Part shown: positions 61,523-64,000 of the stretch, one piece after another
Position numbering within the stretch: the stretch's first letter is position 1
How the letters are laid out: every line of letters starts with the position of its first letter
Origin: Aquimarina algiphila
GTDB lineage: Bacteria; Bacteroidota; Bacteroidia; Flavobacteriales; Flavobacteriaceae
Reading direction: 5' to 3'
Assembly: GCF_007489275.1 (NCBI RefSeq)
Contig: NZ_VLNR01000002.1
Coordinates: 62,001-126,000, forward strand
DNA length: 64,000 bases
Made by a program: the position numbers and the translations under genes
Notes under the pieces: generated by a model
What the model was told of the DNA's origin: nothing
Seen by the model: only the letters and a program-made list of their open reading frames with translations
Database searches by the model: none

Positions 61523-61992
61523 CGTTTACTGCGGTAGTTGTCAACCAATTTTTGATAGGGTTTTTCTTTTTCTTCACGGATCATTGTAGCGCGATCCTCT
61601 TCCGTTGTTTTACAGAAATAGACGGGATTTATTCTATACACCCCACGTTTTGTTTTGCTTACAAGGTCGTGTTTTGCGAGTTCTATAAAGGCTTTATTTA
61701 TGGTGTTATCTGAAAACGAACGCTTACTATAGGCAGCCGCTTTATTCATGTTTTTCTTAAACAAAGCATTGTTTGAAACGTAGTTATTTCTATCCATATT
61801 TTCGAGACAAAAATCTAATACACTTCTTGCGCCTCTGCTAAGATCGAGCAGTATTGTAACCGCAGACTCGTAGGTTTTTACGTGGTCTTTTTGTGCCTGA
61901 AAAACAAACCATGATACCATTCCAATACGTCTTTCTTTTGAAAGTTCTTTATCGTAGGATAAATACCGTATTAGAGAGGTTGATTTATTCAT
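61519..61992 (-). CDS. RepL-like winged-helix protein
   Basis: This 157-aa protein contains SVLDFCLENMDRNNYVSNN, SKRSFSDNTINKAFIELAKHDLVSKTKRGVYRINPVYFCK, a winged-helix arrangement like the RepL/Rep family plasmid and phage replication initiators. I start it at ATG 61992 (a TTG upstream would overlap further). It overlaps the GroES gene stop by 8 nt. A role in phage replication or in gene control is likely. Confidence 0.65.
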   Translation of the reverse strand: MNKSTSLIRYLSYDKELSKERRIGMVSWFVFQAQKDHVKTYESAVTILLDLSRGARSVLDFCLENMDRNNYVSNNALFKKNMNKAAAYSKRSFSDNTINKAFIELAKHDLVSKTKRGVYRINPVYFCKTTEEDRATMIREEKEKPYQKLVDNYRSKR

Positions 61993-62272
61993 CTTCTTCA
62001 ACCGCAAAACATTGCATTTCTTTTAATAACAGGTGTTGTTTGCTGTCTTTAATAACGGGTATTCCCGATCCTTCATAGAAGCGTACTTTTTCACCTACTT
62101 TCAACTTCATGGTATAAAATGGCGTTCCTTTCCCAACGACTTTAACTGTTCCCGATTTTATTTTTCTGCCAGAAATAGGAATTATGATACCGCCTTTTGT
62201 TTTGTTTTCCATTGGGGCTAGTTCCACCAGTACAATATCTCTTAGGGTTACTATTTCTTTTTTCTCTGTCAT
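61985..62272 (-). CDS. GroES-like co-chaperonin
   Basis: This 95-aa protein reads as a normal-length GroES/Cpn10: RDIVLVELAPMENKTKGGIIIPISG (including the region of the mobile loop), SGTVKVVGKGTP, LKVGEKVRFYEGSGIPV, LLLKEMQCFAVEE. The loop carries GGIIIP, close to the host IVL-type loop that binds GroEL. It probably competes with or replaces host GroES in folding phage proteins, as T4 gp31 does. It lies in the right-end operon, far from the 207-aa GroES-like gene. Confidence 0.8.
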   Translation of the reverse strand: MTEKKEIVTLRDIVLVELAPMENKTKGGIIIPISGRKIKSGTVKVVGKGTPFYTMKLKVGEKVRFYEGSGIPVIKDSKQHLLLKEMQCFAVEEDE

Positions 62273-62283
62273 GGCTTGTTTAT

Positions 62284-62625
62284 TTATAACCGCCTACTGA
62301 TAAGCCTCCTTTCGTAGTGAACACCTATACATTTGCCTTGCGATTCATTGATTTGGTCTACTTCAGTTTTGTCATCATCGATATGGATATCAAAGCCCGA
62401 TAAATACCCGCTTTTTGCTTCGTAGTTGGTAAACTGAATATTTTTTTCTATTCCTAGTTCTCTTGCTACATTTAGTAAATCTTCGTGTACGATATGGACG
62501 GCATTACGCCTCAAGGTTCTTGAGGTGGTTATCCAAACTTCGCTTCCAAGGTCGATATGTTTCTTTGCCAAGTCTTGCATTTCTTCGTATTCTAAAACGC
62601 TATCGTAATCAAAGCTTATTTTCAT
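62284..62625 (-). CDS. HAD-like phosphatase
   Basis: This 113-aa protein shows HAD-superfamily motifs: FDYDSVL at the N-terminus (Asp6 and Asp8 as nucleophile and acid), ITTSR as motif II, a lysine in YEAKSGYL, and DIHIDDDKTE as motif IV. It is short for the family, like other phage HAD enzymes, which may act on nucleotides or nucleic-acid ends. It overlaps the next small gene by 17 nt. Confidence 0.75.
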   Translation of the reverse strand: MKISFDYDSVLEYEEMQDLAKKHIDLGSEVWITTSRTLRRNAVHIVHEDLLNVARELGIEKNIQFTNYEAKSGYLSGFDIHIDDDKTEVDQINESQGKCIGVHYERRLISRRL

Positions 62626-62812
62626 TTTCTTCTGTTTTGGAAGCCGCTATGTATGCGATTTCAGATAGGTTAATAAAAAAGATTGGATTGTCGTTTTCGT
62701 CGGAAAATATCTGGAATGTTTTAGCCTCACCTTTTATTATTTTTTCTTTTAAAATTTTCGCAATAGCTACACTGATTTCTACGCGATCCCGATTTTTAAA
62801 TACTATTGTCAT
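62609..62812 (-). CDS. 67-aa conserved-type phage protein
   Basis: This small protein has a strand start (TIVFKNRDRVEISVAIAK) and a strand-helix end (NPIFFINLSEIAYIAASK). It has the look of short proteins found before HAD genes in Bacteroidota phages, function unknown. Confidence 0.6.
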   Translation of the reverse strand: MTIVFKNRDRVEISVAIAKILKEKIIKGEAKTFQIFSDENDNPIFFINLSEIAYIAASKTEENENKL

Positions 62813-62844
62813 GTTTTTTATTTATGTTATGGATAAAGGGGGTT

Positions 62845-62985
62845 TTAGTTTTCTTTAGGATCATAAGTGTGCATCATCATTAAATCAATCGTTACATCAT
62901 CCTTACATTGTTCACATACGTAATGTGATCTGGCTTTTTTTATGTATTCGGCTTCACAGCACAATGTTTTATACTTTTCTCTCAT
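62845..62985 (-). CDS. 46-aa zinc-binding protein
   Basis: ATG 62985 to TAA 62845 encodes a protein with CCEAEYIKKARSHYVCEQC: two cysteine groups that could hold one zinc ion. It overlaps the RusA gene by 4 nt (ATGA), so it is probably co-translated. Function is unknown. Confidence 0.65.
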   Translation of the reverse strand: MREKYKTLCCEAEYIKKARSHYVCEQCKDDVTIDLMMMHTYDPKEN

Positions 62986-63425
62986 AACACATTTATCGTT
63001 ACTTCAGTTCGGGGAACAAGCCCGTATATTTTAGTACTACTCACTTTGCATATTCTGGCATCATCCGTAAAAACGATCCCACCCATAGCATCAAACAGCC
63101 CTTTCATTAGATTATCGGTAAGGTCTGGTTTTGTTATTTTATAAATAATCCCGCCCTCTTTTAAGAATGCTAGTTTTTTCTTTGTCCATGATTTCAGGGG
63201 AGGGAATACAAACGTTACTTTTACCCCAATTGCGTTGTCATAAGGAATGTGGTTTAGAGGTAGTTGAGATTTCACGTCGTATGCAATATTCCTTTCATTT
63301 TGCACCACTTCTTTTTTTTGATATGAGGACACAAAACTTTTTCCATTTCTCCCTTTGGCAATTCTAAATCGTGCCGATTGTTTTGCTTGTGGAGTTCCTA
63401 GAATTTTAAAAGATATTTCGCTCAT
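62982..63425 (-). CDS. rusA: RusA-type Holliday junction resolvase
   Basis: This 147-aa protein shows the RusA pattern: an N-terminal GTPQAKQSARFR, a central TKPDLTDNLMKGLFDAMGGIVFTDDARI with the catalytic acidic residues (Asp in PDLTDN, the DD pair), and a C-terminal PRTEV. It resolves branched DNA during phage recombination and packaging. It is the first gene of the right minus-strand operon and is preceded by a hairpin with a U-run. Confidence 0.9.
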   Translation of the reverse strand: MSEISFKILGTPQAKQSARFRIAKGRNGKSFVSSYQKKEVVQNERNIAYDVKSQLPLNHIPYDNAIGVKVTFVFPPLKSWTKKKLAFLKEGGIIYKITKPDLTDNLMKGLFDAMGGIVFTDDARICKVSSTKIYGLVPRTEVTINVL

Positions 63426-63437
63426 ATATATAAAAAA

Positions 63438-63463
63438 ATAAACCCCCGATAAAGAGGGTTTAT
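63438..63463 (-). terminator. leader hairpin with U-run before rusA
   Basis: On the minus strand ATAAACCC pairs with GGGTTTAT around a 10-nt loop, followed at once by a T-run and the rusA start about 12 nt later. It would act as an intrinsic terminator or attenuator in the rusA leader. Confidence 0.55.
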
Positions 63464-63565
63464 GAAATTCAAGACTTTAGGTCATTAGCTAACCTACACA
63501 GAAACCACTCTGTTTTTTTTAAATTTTAACAAAATAAATTTGCTTTAAACATACTTACACCAGTA

Positions 63566-63573
63566 CAAATATA
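63566..63573 (-). promoter_or_regulatory. -7 element of the right-end operon
   Basis: TATATTTG on the minus strand fits TAnnTTTG, 140 nt upstream of the rusA ATG. No good -33 is present; the twin palindromes at 63591-63629 cover that position. Confidence 0.6.
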
Positions 63574-63590
63574 CAAAAAAGATACATTTT

Positions 63591-63629
63591 ATCCACTTAA
63601 AGTGGATAATATATCCACTTTAAGTGGAT
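63591..63629. promoter_or_regulatory. twin palindromic operators at the right end
   Basis: ATCCACTTAAAGTGGAT (63591-63607) and ATCCACTTTAAGTGGAT (63613-63629) are each near-perfect inverted repeats, with centres 22 bp apart (two helical turns). They overlap the -33 region of the right-end promoter; a dimeric regulator could bind both. A possible third half-site follows at about 63634. Confidence 0.75.
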
Positions 63630-63856
63630 GTATTATCCATTAACTATTTTACAAAATATTGTAAATGAATTATTTAAGTCAAAAAAAACCCATATAGACA
63701 AATTTATTTGACTTTTTTTTTGTTTTTATATGCTATAATTTTTTTTTCATTATATTTATTTGAATATCAGCAGTTTATAATTTTAACATAAAAAAACATT
63801 ATTTTAATTAAGAAAATTTTATATATCTTAGACTCGAAATTTATTGACGACTCTAC

Positions 63857-64000
63857 ATGAAACCGCTAAATGCCTTTAAACTAATTACTTTCATTACTGT
63901 TCTAGTGATACTTTGTTTTTTGGATCATTCTTTTTCTTTTCTTGTTTTCATTATTTTCATAGCCTTAAACCTATCATTTACCCTTGCTTTGCGTTGGTTT
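63857..64000 (+). CDS. partial membrane protein (runs off the right edge)
   Basis: An ATG at 63857 opens a frame of 48 codons to the edge, starting MKPLNAFKLITFITVLVILC, with two hydrophobic segments. About 430 bp of non-coding sequence containing the operators separate it from rusA. It could be a phage gene on the other arm or a host gene beyond the right attachment site. Confidence 0.45.
   Translation, partial: MKPLNAFKLITFITVLVILCFLDHSFSFLVFIIFIALNLSFTLALRWF

Larger units (their letters stand above)
7191..63425. mobile_element. temperate podovirus-like prophage (right end unresolved)
   Basis: The element begins at repeats upstream of a tyrosine integrase. It contains a repressor switch, RecT/SSB/RusA recombination genes, terminase, portal, scaffold, capsid, connector, ejection and tail-fibre genes. 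No tail tape measure, sheath, or long-tail tube gene is recognisable, and ejection-type genes occupy T7-like order, so a short-tailed virion is inferred. Head genes (812-aa portal, large terminase of about 730 aa, 441-aa capsid protein, 1354-aa stabilisation-type tail protein) remind me of the crAss-like and related Bacteroidota podoviruses. I did not find attL/attR core sequences, so the left boundary is approximate and the right boundary may lie outside the window. Confidence 0.85.

Overview
The window looks like a chromosome segment of a Bacteroidota bacterium, most likely a member of the Flavobacteriaceae, carrying a large prophage. The evidence for the lineage is the AT-rich sequence, promoter matches of the TTTG/TAnnTTTG type, a type IX secretion (T9SS) C-terminal sorting domain, and host genes such as an AsmA-like protein, a DUF2200 protein and a DUF5694 lipoprotein. 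No rRNA, tRNA or CRISPR array was found.

Layout. 1-7.1 kb is host-like, all on the minus strand: a partial AsmA-family gene, a DUF2200 gene with a small membrane protein, an exported protein of unknown function, a gene broken by one in-frame stop, and a DUF5694 lipoprotein. From about 7.2 kb the prophage begins: short tandem repeats, a tyrosine integrase and a small HTH gene on the plus strand. Almost everything from 9.1 to 36.9 kb is on the minus strand. Read in transcription order (right to left) this arm holds scaffold, major capsid protein, a terminator-flanked unknown gene, connector proteins, a 1354-aa tail protein, and four genes in the same order and relative sizes as T7 genes 13-14-15-16 (ejection proteins, the last 2107 aa). 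It continues with an iteron-like region, a recombination/replication block (HTH, RecT, YfdQ-like, SSB, zinc protein, DnaD-like initiator), an OmpA-like porin, a collagen-like lipoprotein and a ParB-like DGQHR protein.

The middle (37.3-45.6 kb) is mostly plus strand and interrupts the structural genes. It holds a tiny lipoprotein with a membrane protein and a small charged protein, then the repressor switch (repressor on minus, small early genes on plus, a perfect 19-bp operator between them). Next comes an apparent cargo cassette: a Sel1-repeat protein with a T9SS sorting domain, an 819-aa secreted protein ending in an HNH-like nuclease toxin domain, a 4-nt-overlapping candidate immunity gene and an FKBP-like lipoprotein. 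Two strong terminators close the cassette.

The right arm (45.8-63.4 kb) is again minus strand: RusA resolvase, small zinc protein, HAD-like protein, a GroES-like protein and a RepL-like winged helix. A single plus-strand winged-helix gene follows, diverging from a late promoter that drives tail fibres, a putative holin, a second GroES-like protein, a terminase small-subunit candidate, the large terminase and the portal. The right end of the prophage was not found; a partial plus-strand membrane ORF runs off the window.

Regulation appears to use at least two operator families: TTACGG-N5-CCGTAA near 10.26, 37.03 and 38.84 kb, and twin ATCCACTTWAAGTGGAT palindromes at 63.6 kb. The most interesting parts are the prophage-borne T9SS/HNH toxin-immunity cassette, the two GroES-like proteins, the OmpA plus collagen-like surface pair, and the operator and iteron architecture.
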